From positions 107,153,370 through 107,217,369 of the forward strand of contig CM055266.1 in assembly GCA_029237695.1 (NCBI GenBank): a stretch of 64,000 nucleotides of DNA, written 5' to 3'. The stretch comes from Conchocele bisecta (Eukaryota; Mollusca; Bivalvia; Lucinida; Thyasiridae). The stretch's first letter is position 1, and every line of letters starts with the position of its first letter. The notes under the pieces were generated by a model. It made no database searches. It was not told where the DNA came from and saw only the letters and a list, made by a program, of their open reading frames with translations. Positions 12,234-23,724 of this stretch are shown in pieces. Both the position numbers and the translations under genes were made by a program.

Positions 12234-12795
12234 ATGATCGCCGGGCCTATGAACGCATATGTGCCGAATTTAATGTCAGCCCCCAACTTCCGGCAGCGTA
12301 TGGATCATGGAAATGACGGATTGGGCACATTCAGCACTTTCTGGAAGCCGAGTGGTCAGTACCGCATCAATCATGGCGGGCTGAAAAACGCGTTCTTTAA
12401 CGAGAACGATGTCTTGCGCCACGATGTAGACAATTCGAACGCCTGGACAAGCGTTATAGTGGACATGTACCTAGCACCGCTGACCACTGCGTTTACCATA
12501 AGTATTGTCAATTTGGACACGTTTGGCCGCGTACCATACCCGACGAAGAATATGTCGCTGGAGAGAGTGACTACGGAGACGACGCCGGAGACATTCCTAC
12601 AGACCACAACAGCAGTTCCGACGGGTGATTCGTCGTCCCGACTGAAGGACCCTAAAGAACAAGCCACATGGAGGGCAGGGGCTGCGGCGGCTCGGAAAGC
12701 TAAACAAGATAAAGTTCTTGCCGAGCTCAGAGAGGCAGAAGTCGCGTTGCAAAGCACTGCGCATCACGAAGCGGCCCGAGAACAGACGCTGCATC
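12234..12795 (+). pseudogene. Polinton A: displaced tail-module fragment
   Basis: The long frame ends in PKEQATWRAGAAAARKAKQ, matching PKLMEAGKRCAAARKAKQ of the small membrane-anchored protein at 48278-48583. A preceding piece, MYLAPLTTAF, resembles GAFLAPIITM near the end of the 47697-48278 protein, so two neighbouring genes seem run together by indels. Another frame shows VWPRTIPDEEY, similar to the acidic start of the 48.28-kb protein. In Polinton B these genes lie downstream of the ATPase on the capsid strand. Here they lie upstream of the capsid gene on the opposite strand, so the copy has been inverted. The C-terminal transmembrane segment is absent; the frame runs into R2.5 at 12796. 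The function of this family is unknown to me. Confidence 0.55.
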
Positions 12796-13110
12796 CATTA
12801 CGCAAACACGTCTTATTTTGAATTAATAAATCAGTGAACTACTTTCGTCAAGGGAGATAATCAATATCACGCGAACTATTTTCATACGAGCCAAGCGGAT
12901 TGTTCTGTTTATTAGTATATATAGTTTTAATCTATATCCTGTGATATATAATGATACATTACTTTGTTATGTTATGGGTACTATACATGTTGTTTCAATA
13001 GAGTATCTCTGTAACGGTATCGTTGTAGATGGAGTTGCAAATAATTTAATAATTATTACGTTGAAATGGTTGCGTAATACTGATAGCACTTCTGTATAAA
13101 TGTAATCGTC

Positions 13111-13206
13111 GTAAATGGCGCAATAGTCGTGAGGTTAAGGTCGCCGACTTCTATGATTTAATTACCGATTCCCGAAAGGGTCGGGGGTTCAAAACCTCGA
13201 CTTGGT
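13111..13206 (+). other. tRNA-Ser/Leu-like sequence in R2.5 copy 1
   Basis: It has a weak A-box-like region ('tggcgcaatag'), a long variable-arm hairpin ('ccgattcccgaaagggtcgg') of the type found in class II tRNAs, a B-box-like 'ggttcaaaacc' with one extra base, and a T7 run at 13214-13220. Mismatches in the acceptor make it a tRNA-derived relic rather than a working tRNA gene. Confidence 0.55.
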
Positions 13207-13679
13207 ATATTTCTTTTTTTCCATATATATTATTTTTGTGATTTTAATATTTTCACAATTTTATGATTTTAATAAAAATAGCTATAAATTGATAGAAACT
13301 TACCAACGATGAAAGTGTCTGTCTTTCAGTAATATATACACAGACAGTTTTGTTACTGTTTTTTTTAAGTTAAGTAAGATATACACAGAAAGTTTGTTAC
13401 TGTTTTTTTTTAAGTTTGAAGTACTGTCTATACCATATAATGTTTTACTGTCCCAAAATCTATTTTTTTGGCTGTCACAATTAATTAATTTTCGGACAGC
13501 AAACATTTTTTTATTAATTTGAAATAATTATTGTCCTCCATCTGATCACAACACTGTTCGAACTGCGCATGTGGCTACCACGACCAGAATTCACTGGCCG
13601 CAAACACAGTAGCCTTCGGCGTCTATTTATTAAATTATTATTTTTTTATTTTATTTGAATTCCGCGTGAACGCTGCATT

Positions 13680-13900
13680 TTGTGTCAACACCATTTACAG
13701 AAATATTGGTGATTTTCTAAACGAATATCGGAGAAATGCGGCTATATATTTTGTGTCAATTTTCAACACAATTTACGGAAAATAATTACTGATTTTTAAA
13801 AAACAATATCGGCACAACTAAATACGGTGATAGAATTTTTGTCAACTTTTCAACACCATTTACGGAAAATATTACTGATTTTCTAAAAACAATATCGGCG
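13680..13900. repeat. Three ~85-bp direct repeats within R2.5
   Basis: Units carrying 'tcaacaccatttac' and 'aacgaatatcgg' or 'aacaatatcggc' occur at about 13685, 13760 and 13845. Copy 2 of R2.5 keeps only the last two. Confidence 0.7.
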
Positions 13901-15311
13901 AAGGTGTACTGAACTACTTTTTTTTTTTTAAATAACCAGCCGTCTAATAGATCTGTGTATAATAGAGAGTATATCGTTAATTGTCATGTTGTCTCCGACA
14001 GTGAGGTGTTGCGGCACACATCAAAACAGGCTACATCTGTGTGGTCAGATCAACACCTCGTCACACACGATTGCGAATTATCGATTTTTCCCCCCACACA
14101 AAGCGACGTGTATTTACAACTAGATCTGTGTAATGTGTCGGGTGTAGCCAAAGACCATACATAAATTCGTAATTAGTCACAGATGTAGCCTTAAAATATA
14201 ATCGATTTCCTTAAATTACGTCCGCAAGTTGACAGATATTTTAGAGACGTCATCGTAATTTGCCGTTATTTATTTCCAAAATTAGCCATATATTCTGTAA
14301 ATGGCTTGAAAGTTGACAATAAATTAAGACCAGATCAGTACGTTAAATCGCTATCGACGACAACTGACGATCAGATGAGAGAGTAATACCATTTACGCGT
14401 ATCCAATGTTAAATATACATCGTTATTTTTTATGACTTTCGTAGTTTTTAACGAGAAATTCAAACCGTTTTATTTTCCAATTATTGGGGAACATAATATC
14501 ATGATTAGCACACCGTTTCACTAAGCGGTGGCTACTCAGGGAATGGGATCACACGGTCTATTGTTTACACTGGATTAATGGCGTCCCCCATGAGGTCTCG
14601 GGTAAATCTTATTTTTCAATAATACGACTGTGGTCTCTTCCTTTTAGTGATGACCATGTTCCAGCCGTTAACACTTTATTTAGCAGCATTACTTATGTAG
14701 TTAGTCTGAACATTCTGCAGAGAAATTTGAATTGGACGGAATCGAGCGTTGTTTAAACTTAGTCCGGTTCATATGCACAGGTCAAAATATGAACTGAAAA
14801 TGGCGTTTTGCGTGACAGAAATCCGTACGCGGACGAATAAAAAAAATATTTTTTTATAAATATCACATATAGCGAAACAAAGGTAGCATCTACTGTTTTA
14901 ATAATATGCATACATATTGTAATTAATGTTTAATAGTGATATACTTATGAATAATATACGATACTATGGTTTATACTCCAGCACTATGTTTTAAGGCTGT
15001 GTGATTTGCCTCAATATAAGCTGGATTAATTAATACTTATATTCATGTGCTTCATGAGAACATCAATACATTTAAAATATACAAATATTACTTAAAGGGG
15101 TATCGATATGATACTTTTATTTTAATAATATAAATATTGAAAATACACATTATAATCGCTTACAACATAAGTTATTGATCGAAAAGAGTCACTGCATCGT
15201 GACCTATTTGACCGCATTACCTATTGCGCGGGTACCTCATCATACCCTCTGTTTACATAGCTAACTGGGGGTATAGTGAGGTATGTTCGCTAATACAATG
15301 TTTGCGTAATG

Positions 15312-16974
15312 TCGGAGCACAAAGGGCAACATGATGCTATAGCGATGGTTTGTACATACAACAATGGCGGATATGGCAACTGAAAGTGCCATATAGTATA
15401 CAGTAACAAGACAATATTCACATATCTTATATTCATATATCACATTACTCTAGCAATTATCATTGAAGCCAAGTATATCTGTCTATCTATCAATGACCTA
15501 ATACCTTAAATTAATTTTATTTTATTTTATTGGGATCATGTATGTGTTGGGAAATTAATTATTCAACACCCCTCGTACATTATTTTTATTACTGACCACC
15601 CAATAATAGATATAATCATTCATATGCTGCACGTGCATGTACAGTTGTAGGCACTGTATCAGGCGATGAGAGGCCCTTCAATTACAAATATGTTCTATAG
15701 TATATGGCCGGGTGCTTGTCAATTAGTCGATGTTTTGACAGAACTGATGAACGTAAACGTGATGGGTTATGTATATACGTCTAAACCGGACACGCTGGGG
15801 ACCCCACTATGTTTCATTTATATGGCATTGTTTGTTAATGGTTGAAAAAAAAAAAAAATCTGCATGGACTGTTTAAGTATCCCTTGCCGATAGGCAAGAG
15901 GATGTATAGCGTTAGTCCATGTACGTGCGTACGTGCGTACGTACGTACATGCATACGGACGTAATTGCGTACGTACGTTAGTAACACCTTTCATTTTCAA
16001 AAACTCATGAACCACTTCACCGATTTTGATAATATTTGGCCACAATGTGAGTCTAGGGATGGTGCTTTGTTGTGCATGCTACCCACACCCTACCGCCCAA
16101 GGTCGAGGTCACTGAGAACTTGTGTTCACTTTGTTTGTAAGGAAAATTTGTGAGGCAAAAATGTTACAGTTTTTCTTTCTTTCTTTTGTATTATCAAGAC
16201 TGCCAGTACGACCGCCAACGATTTGTTTTATTATTATCAAGGCTGACAGCGAGGGCACAAGCTTTGTTTAACGCTGCCATTTCTTGTTACATTGGTATCT
16301 ATCTAAACAGGACACCCTGTGGACCTCACAGGGTGACCGTTTTAGAGAGGTTTCACTGTAATGTTTACTTATTTGTTATCATTAAAATACTACCGTATAA
16401 GCCATCGACCTGATATGAATATCCGGGTTACAACGAACTGAAACGAGGCGTTATATTGGACGAAAGACGTCACATGATGTTACCGAACAACGTCAGACTA
16501 ATCACGTAACGTAGATATCTAAACTAGTCCACGTTCTTTTCAACGAAAACTGTTTTAAATTTGATCATTGACTTGCATAAAACGTTACCTGATACAAAAA
16601 AAAATAGTCTAGTGTCTTTCGATATTAAGATAATGAGGCTCGGCTCGGAAACGGCATAGCCTTGCCTGATAAACTGGATATCAAACTACACTAGCCTGGT
16701 ATTCTCTGTGAATTGGTAGGATTTATGCAAGCATGTTCCAATGCATATTATACAGAATATTGAGTGCGTGCTTCGAATACGTATACGTATGACATCAAGC
16801 ACAAATAATAATGAGATATGTGTCAATGGGACACCTATACTCCCACTTGAAGCATGCGTACACGGATGTTATTAATCGTCATAACTGTAGAGACAGTTCC
16901 TTTAATGTCAAATGGAAATTCAAAATTCCCACTGAATACTAGCAATGGTAGTCGGTAAGTCGATGTTTAAGTCA
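15312..16974. other. Intergenic, with GTAC microsatellite
   Basis: Contains a 'gtacgtgcgtacgtacgta' microsatellite at about 15920-15985. 'caacacccctcgta' at about 15565 resembles a mariner end but has no partner. No gene was recognised. Confidence 0.5.
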
Positions 16975-17102
16975 GTTACTGCCCTAATTGAGGTGTTCGT
17001 GTGTACATGTGCCCATGAAACATCTCGCCGCTTCGCGGCTCGGTGTTCCATGAGCACAAGTATGTTGTTCAAACACATGAACACCTCCATTAGGTCAGTA
17101 AC
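16975..17102. repeat. 128-bp imperfect hairpin
   Basis: Starts 'gttactgccctaattgaggt' and returns as the near-complement ending at 17102, with the tip 'gccgcttcgcggc' at 17027-17039. It could be a small MITE. A transcript would fold into a long hairpin; no expression evidence exists here. Confidence 0.6.
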
Positions 17103-17559
17103 TATTGCACCACAAAATTCAGACTATCAGCCTGGACTATATGCAATATACATTCAATAAGCATAACTTGTGTACATCCACGAATGCCTGTTTACCTGCG
17201 AAATTGGCGTCAGAGGGGGGGGGGGGGGTGTATTTTGTTTTATAACTATAATCAGCCATAATTAGCCGTTGTACTATCACTGCCACGCTTTGTCCAACTG
17301 TACATAAATGTGCCTGTGACTGCAGAAATGTGGGTTACGGGATTTGTTACCAGTGTAGCTCTAAATGATTATATAACATACTTATGTATGTTGTTTGCGA
17401 TCTATATTGCGTGTTACAAACATGACGCTTGCTTCATTGATCGAATAACGAACAAGGTAGATCCTGATCAGACTGTGCTGATTCTTCGCGTTCGTTCATG
17501 TGTTCACAGATTTCACCCTATACTCATGGAAGATTACGATGTATGGGACCGCCGAAGGT
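17103..17559. other. Intergenic, with G14 tract and repeat fragment
   Basis: A run of 14 G lies at 17215-17228. A unit of the dispersed 'gatc' foldback family lies at about 17455-17490 ('gtagatcctgatcagactgt'). No gene was recognised. Confidence 0.5.
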
Positions 17560-20050
17560 AACTATTACACTCTACTAACGTACTAAACTACTTACTGATA
17601 CTAATACTACAGCTGTACTACAATTAATTAATTACAGCAACTACACTACTATGCTACTACTATTTCTGTTGGGTAATTATGAATTACTGTTCTACTACTA
17701 CTCTACTACTGAAACTAATACTACTGGATTGGTACTATTACTAACTACGGTTGGCTAATACTACTGTAACTACTGAACTTCTGGTACATTACTAACTACT
17801 GGTACTACTATTACTGCTGTACACACTACTGGTAACTACTACACTGCACTGGTACTACTTCACTGGTACACACTACTGGTGCTACTACCTACTACTGGTT
17901 ACAACTACTGGATCTACTACTGGAACTTATTATTCTGGTACTACACTACTACTGGTACTACTATTACTGCTGGTACTACTACTACTGGTACTGGTACAAT
18001 TACTACTACTGGTACTACTAATTACTGCTGGTACAACACTTACGGTACTACTAACTAATGGCTACTGTTACTACTAATAACTGGTACTACTACTACTAAC
18101 TACGTACTTACTACTACTGTTTACTACTACTGTCAATACTACTGGTACTATTACTTCTGGTTACTATTAACTACTACTGGTACTACTATTACTGATGGTA
18201 CTACTACTACTGGTACACTACTACACTGTTACTAACTACACTGGTACTACTAATTACTGCTGGTACTACTACTACTACTGTTATTACTACACTGGTAACA
18301 CTATTACAGCTGGTACTACTACTACTGGTACTACTACTACTACTGTTACTACTACTACTGGTACTACTACTACTGGTACTACTACTACTACTGTTATTAC
18401 TACTACTGGTACTAACTAATTACTACTGGTACTACTACTACTGGTACTACTTACTACTACTGGTACTACTACTTACTGGTATAACTACTACTGGTACTAA
18501 CACTACTACGTTACTACTACACTACTGTTACTACTTTTTGGGGTGCTAATACTAACAGGTACTACTAATTCTGGAACTAATACTACTACTGGTACACTAA
18601 TACGCTGTACTTACTACTACTGGTACTACTACTACTGCTACTGTTACTACTACTACTGTACTACTACTCGGGGTACTACTACGACTACTGTTACTACTAC
18701 TGGTGCTAATACACTGACAATTACTTTCTGGTACTATTACTACTACTGAACTACTACTGCTGGTTACTACTAACTACTGGAACTACTACTACTGCTTACT
18801 GTTACTACTACTACTGAACTAAAACAACTGGTACTGGTACTACTACTAACACTGTTACTACAATGGTGCAATACTACTGGTACTATACTTCGGTACTATT
18901 ACACTACTGGTACTACTATTACTACTACTAGCTACTACTGGACTACTACACTACTGGTTTACTACTACTACTGGTACAAACTAATTACTACTGGTTACTA
19001 CTACTTACTCTACTATTACTACTACAGGTACTACTATTACTGCTGGTACTACTACTACTGGACTAACAACTACTACTGTTACTACTATACTGTTACTACT
19101 ACTACTGGTACTACTACAACACTGGTTTATTACTACTACTGGAACACTATTTCTGCTGTAACTACTACTACTGGTAACTACTACTACTAGTTACTACTAC
19201 AACGTACTACTACTTACTGGTTTACAACTACTACTACTTGTTTACTACTACTACGGTACACTACAGGTGCTAATTACTGACTGGTACTACTACTACTGGT
19301 ACTATTACTACTACTGGCTACTAATTTATACGGCTGTTACTACTACTACTGGTACTACAACTACTGCTACTGGTTACTACTACTACTACTACTACACTAC
19401 TGTTACTACTACTACAGGTTACAACACTGCTACTACTACTGGTACTATTACTTCTGGTACTATTACTACTACTGTACTACTATTACTGCTGGTACTACTA
19501 CTACTGTACTACTACTACTACTACGTTACTACTACTACTGGTACTACTACTTACGGTAGAACTACTACAACTGGTTACACTACTACTACTGGTACAACTA
19601 CTACAAACGGTACTTACTTACCTACTACTGGTACTACTATTAACTGCTGGTACGTAACTACTACTGGTACTACTATTACTCATACTACTACACTGGTACC
19701 TACAATTACTGCTGGACACTACTGGTACTACTACTACTGCTACACTCTACTGGTACATACTACTACTATTGGTTCTCTACTACACTTGGTACTACTATAC
19801 TAGGTACTACTAACTACTACTACTACTGGATACTACTATACTCTCTACTTACTACTAACTACTACAGGTACTACTACTACTATTGGTACTACTACTACTA
19901 CTACTACTAACTACTACTCACTCGCTAGCTGGACTACTATACTACTGCTGGCTGGTAACACACTATATTGTACTACTACTACTGCTGATACTACTATTGC
20001 TGGTACTACTACTACTACTATTGCGACTACACTAACTTATACTAACTACT
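17560..20050. repeat. Degenerate TAC/TGG triplet satellite
   Basis: About 2.5 kb consists almost only of 'tactac' and 'tactgg' triplets, e.g. repeated 'ctggtactactactactgg'. Frequent single-base phase shifts (ta, taa, cta) break the triplet register every 20-60 bases. Frames encoding Thr/Tyr/Leu-rich peptides, such as 19267-19803, are by-products. The many one-base slips may be real decay or long-read assembly error. Confidence 0.93.
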
Positions 20051-21893
20051 ACTGCCACTAAAACAAAGAAATATGCCAGGTGAAGATAGCACAGATTCAG
20101 TGTTGGTGTATAAGGCTGCAGTTCTGTAATAAGTATGTCATACCGCAGATACATTTCGCGCGTTTTGTTTGGTCAGCTTGACGGGTAATGCTTATAGGTT
20201 ATTTGTATGCGGATATATGCACGAGTTCCGACTTTAAGAGCGCAACAGTGTTGCGCGGCGGAACGAGTTACATATATCCACGTACAAATAAAATAACATT
20301 TGTATAATATACGTACACCACTCGCAATTTATATGCATCTAAAAATATATAAAATATAAATAAAATAAACAAATTAGTGGTGATTTAGAAGGTACTATTT
20401 TGCGAGGTGAAACGTAGTTCCGGCACTGACCAATATGAACTCACGAGACGTAACTATGGAAAAATACTGACGGCTTCCGTTCCATTGTGTTTTAATGGGA
20501 ACCGTTAGTACGTTCTATAACAAGAGCACTTATTGGTTGACCTAGTTTCTCAATCAATAAAAGTAGAGCATTCTGTCTCAATTAATCGCCTATTGCGACG
20601 CTTTCGCCAACATTTATTGAATGAATCATTAAATGTTGCAATAACTCAATGTATATGTTTAGAACAACGCCTTGTTGACGCAATTTCATGTGATGCGCAT
20701 CATGTGTACGATAGATTCAGTGACAAATTGCCAATCACGTAATCGTATCGTAATTTGAAAACACGTTTATGGACAGCGCTCCATTTTAATAGACACGTGT
20801 CCGCGATGGGGCGTGGCAACCAATAAGTTAGTTATACATGGAGTTCACATATTGAATTTTTATTAAGCTCAAAATGAATTTATTAAAAAATCAATATGTG
20901 AACTATAACTGTTACATGTTATATGTCATTCCCGTCAATATGACTAGAACAATGGCGGCGGGTCGAGGCTGAGTCTAAAACGAAACATTTTGGAAGTCAC
21001 CTCCGAAACATAGTCATAGGGATTGGTAATTAACGAATTTCGACTCGTTTATGTCTGGAATACGGCATGTAATATTTGTATCGTCATGGCGTCGTTTGGC
21101 GCCATATTTCTATGACTTTAAACATGCACCAATACATTTATAAAGCTAAATTCTGGAGAAATATAAAGAATGTTTCTTTTTCGAGAACAAAATGGCCACC
21201 AAATTCAAAATGGCTGCCATAATAATAATAAGAGTAAAATGTAAAAACGTCCACAAAACATATTCATTTGTTTAACTTATTTTATACTTTAGTCTATTGT
21301 ATGACACATTTAGCATTCATATTAGTATATAGCCATTGGTATTAATACAAAGATTATGAAAAATGGCGCATATTACATTTTCACCAGTATGGAATTTACC
21401 TTTTTGTATGTGAATACATTCATGAGCTTGTGTGTCTGTCCAGCTATATATTGTTGGTTTAAACTTTACTGACAGCACCTACATGTACAGTGGTAATATG
21501 GCCACTCGAGATATATTTCGCCCCAACCATAATTTGTGAGCGCAATAGTATTTTTAAGTATTTGGAAAATATCATATTTTACGGTTTTCAACGAATATCA
21601 AGTCAAGTCATCAAGTCATTCCACAGAAACCAGGTGCTATGCGGTCACTATCACGTTGTGACACAGAATAATTGTGCGGTTCTGTTTTATCTATATGATA
21701 TACAATATTTTCTGATGAACCGCCGGCTCCTCGGTGTTCATCACAAATGTAACATGTGCAATCCTGTGTTTTATTTTAAAAACTGGTAAGTTACTAACAT
21801 GTCATTTTTTATAAACTGTCTGAATAACATTTAAACAAGTTTAACATAGAACAGCATCAAGATCGAACATTGTTGTAAACACTGACTCACATC
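20051..21893. other. Intergenic, one small hairpin
   Basis: No gene was recognised. An inverted repeat at 20842-20904 ('agttcacatattga' and its complement) forms a 14-bp stem with an A/T-rich loop. Confidence 0.45.
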
Positions 21894-22002
21894 AATTACT
21901 CATTGATGGACTTTAAACGAAAATTAGAAACAGACTAACAGAACTATCAAAGTTCTGCTAGTCTGTTTCCAATTTTCGTTTAAAGTCCATCAATGTGTAA
22001 TT
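21894..22002. mobile_element. 109-bp near-perfect hairpin MITE
   Basis: The left arm 21894-21945 and right arm 21951-22002 are complementary over about 50 bp ('ggactttaaacgaaaatt' against 'aattttcgtttaaagtcc'), with a loop of about 5 bases and two or three mismatches. The near-identity of the arms suggests a recent origin or selection against arm divergence. Confidence 0.75.
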
Positions 22003-22036
22003 AACGATGTAGGGTTCAGTACATGTTCTACACGGT

Positions 22037-22261
22037 TCAATTTGTACTACAAGTCATACATTTTAGCAATTTATAGGTATCTTCCCCATAGTTTTCTTTT
22101 AGAGTCTCCTTAATTTTGCAATGACTGTCCATCACAGGGAATGTGTCCATGACAACTTTTATGGGACTGAATATATCATCATGTGTTTGTTCACTTTGAT
22201 TGTGCCTTCCCCTCATATATATATATGTTCCTACGAATGAGCCATGTGCTTCTACAAACAT
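22037..22261 (-). CDS. Unrecognised open frame, 74 codons
   Basis: The translated sequence (e.g. FSPIKVVMDTFPVMDSHC) has normal amino-acid composition and no repeats, unlike most short frames nearby. It has no known domain, no visible promoter and no splice context that I can fix. It lies just outside the left edge of the tandem duplication. It may be a chance frame or an exon fragment. Confidence 0.15.
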   Translation of the reverse strand: MFVEAHGSFVGTYIYMRGRHNQSEQTHDDIFSPIKVVMDTFPVMDSHCKIKETLKENYGEDTYKLLKCMTCSTN

Positions 22262-22457
22262 GTGTAGAGACGAACATTTTTATTTACATATTACAGTAGA
22301 ATTTGTAATTTATTGGTGGCGTATCTCCATACGTAATTATGTATCACGTATAAATGATTTATTAATTGAATTTATTTTATTCCGATTACAGTCTCAAAAT
22401 ATTGACGTGGATCATTGCAATAAACACCAGTAATTCAAATGTTACAACAAATTAGGA

Positions 22458-22673
22458 CTAATGAATAGCATCAACAAAGTTATACTTATCTAAATCGTAC
22501 GTTTTGCTTGATTCGCATCCCAAGATTTCGACATAACCTTCTGTGAATACATACGTTCGGATTTCCTTTGCTATATTCGTAGCATGATCAATAATATGGC
22601 ACGGGAAATCCCAAACTGGAGCATCATACATATTGCTATTGTAGTTCAGATAAGCAGGTGGCGTTGCGTTCAA
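22458..22673 (-). CDS. Unrecognised open frame, duplicated at 28994
   Basis: 71 codons containing SNMYDAPVWDF, IIDHATNIAKEI and VFTEGYVE. The second copy at 28994-29185 keeps the frame, with substitutions and no stop gained in the shared part. Conservation of an open frame over two copies is weak support, since the copies are recent. No family recognised; it could be an exon carried by the duplicated block. Confidence 0.25.
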   Translation of the reverse strand: MNATPPAYLNYNSNMYDAPVWDFPCHIIDHATNIAKEIRTYVFTEGYVEILGCESSKTYDLDKYNFVDAIH

Positions 22674-22929
22674 CTGATTGTGTGGGATTCTTTTGCATGG
22701 AGAAATGTCTTTGTAAGTTTAATACATGTAGCCAAATTGTGTGTAACTAACAAGTACTAAACACATATTTTTTCAGTGCATATCTTCGGGGCGTAAGGCA
22801 TTTATTTATCTATTGCCAGAGACATTTTATAAGTCATCGGAAAATTCGACATGTGTGTGTTTGAGTGATCCCGAAACGAGCCACCTTTTCCACGCTATTA
22901 TTAATTATTAATAATTACATTGAATAATT

Positions 22930-23110
22930 ATGTCCCATAACTGTAGTCTAACAGAAATGGGTTTGTGGGGTAACTTTTTTCGATTGTTACTGAGTCCTAG
23001 GTGCAAATATTTCGCCTATGATTCTGTCATGCTTCAAATAGCACATGACATTCGTGACGATTTAATATGTTGTTTATTAAACGCATTTACTGATTTCATA
23101 AAAAGCTAAG
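22930..23110 (+). pseudogene. Unrecognised open frame, duplicated at 29461
   Basis: Encodes CSLTEMGLWGNFFRLL followed by PRCKYFA and LLNAFTDFIKS, ending in a stop at the same place in both copies. This copy lacks the in-frame start seen at 29461. Family unknown. Confidence 0.25.
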
Positions 23111-23340
23111 AGAGAACCCAGCTGAATCAATTGCAACTTTTTCAGTCATATTCACGTGTCTCGTGTTATGGGAGCTGGTACAAAAGTTTTGTATGGGGCG
23201 TGTTTTTACTATTTATTCAGTATTTACTGATATCAATAATTCTAGACTTATATCAATAATTTCAGCAAGTTCTTGTGCGTATTTATTCGGTATTTTTATG
23301 CCATCGGGTTTCGAAGAAACGGGTGGCATATAGTGTTTGG

Positions 23341-23553
23341 ACCGTCCGTCTGTCCGTCTGTCCGGGCACACATACAGGGTCTTAGGTGGTTAGAGGCGTG
23401 GCCTAAGACAAAATAATACAATAGATTTATTCCGTTGACCACTTAAGCCTATTGTTCCTTAGGTGGTCATTCCTTTGATCTTTTATATAGTAAAAACCAC
23501 CTAAGGGATGTCACGTAAGGACGTCCGTCTGTCCGTCCGTCCGTCCGTCCGTC
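23341..23553. repeat. TCCG/TCTG microsatellites in dispersed repeat
   Basis: Runs of 'gtccgtctgtccgtc' lie at 23345-23365 and 23520-23553, next to 'cgggtttcgaagaaacgggt' and a 'cttaggtggt' motif repeated three times. A further run lies at about 34640-34665 inside the Tc1-like element. Confidence 0.7.
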
Positions 23554-23724
23554 ACACTTTTCGGTTAACCACTTTGTCACAGTTTCTCAAATATGCTGCA
23601 GGTGGCATCCGCGTTCGACAGACACAGTTCTTGTTTATATTAATAATTCGAGTTTAGATATCATTAATTAGATTTCTTGATGTCAATGATTTGTGTACCG
23701 ACATACACATTTCTTATTTACAGA

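Larger units (their letters stand above)
12796..15311. mobile_element. R2.5 repeat element, copy 1
   Basis: A 2516-bp block with short inverted ends, 'cattacgcaaaca' at 12796-12808 and its complement at 15299-15311. A second copy at 32943-36880 has the same two ends, which sets the boundaries. It contains a tRNA-like segment, ~90-bp direct repeats, 50-bp T-rich direct repeats (13330-13420) and a short open frame at 13955-14164 that also exists at 35928-36233. No transposase is seen, so it is a non-autonomous element or composite. No target duplication could be assigned. Confidence 0.7.

Noticed and set aside
12371..12757. Minus-strand 128-codon frame
   Set aside because: The plus strand carries the RKAKQ homology; the minus frame has no motif.
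15560..15580. Mariner end 'acacccctcgta'
   Set aside because: No matching partner end, transposase or TA-flanked unit nearby; probably a fragment or chance.
19267..19803. 178-codon Thr/Tyr-rich frame as a gene
   Set aside because: Pure translation of the TAC/TGG satellite.
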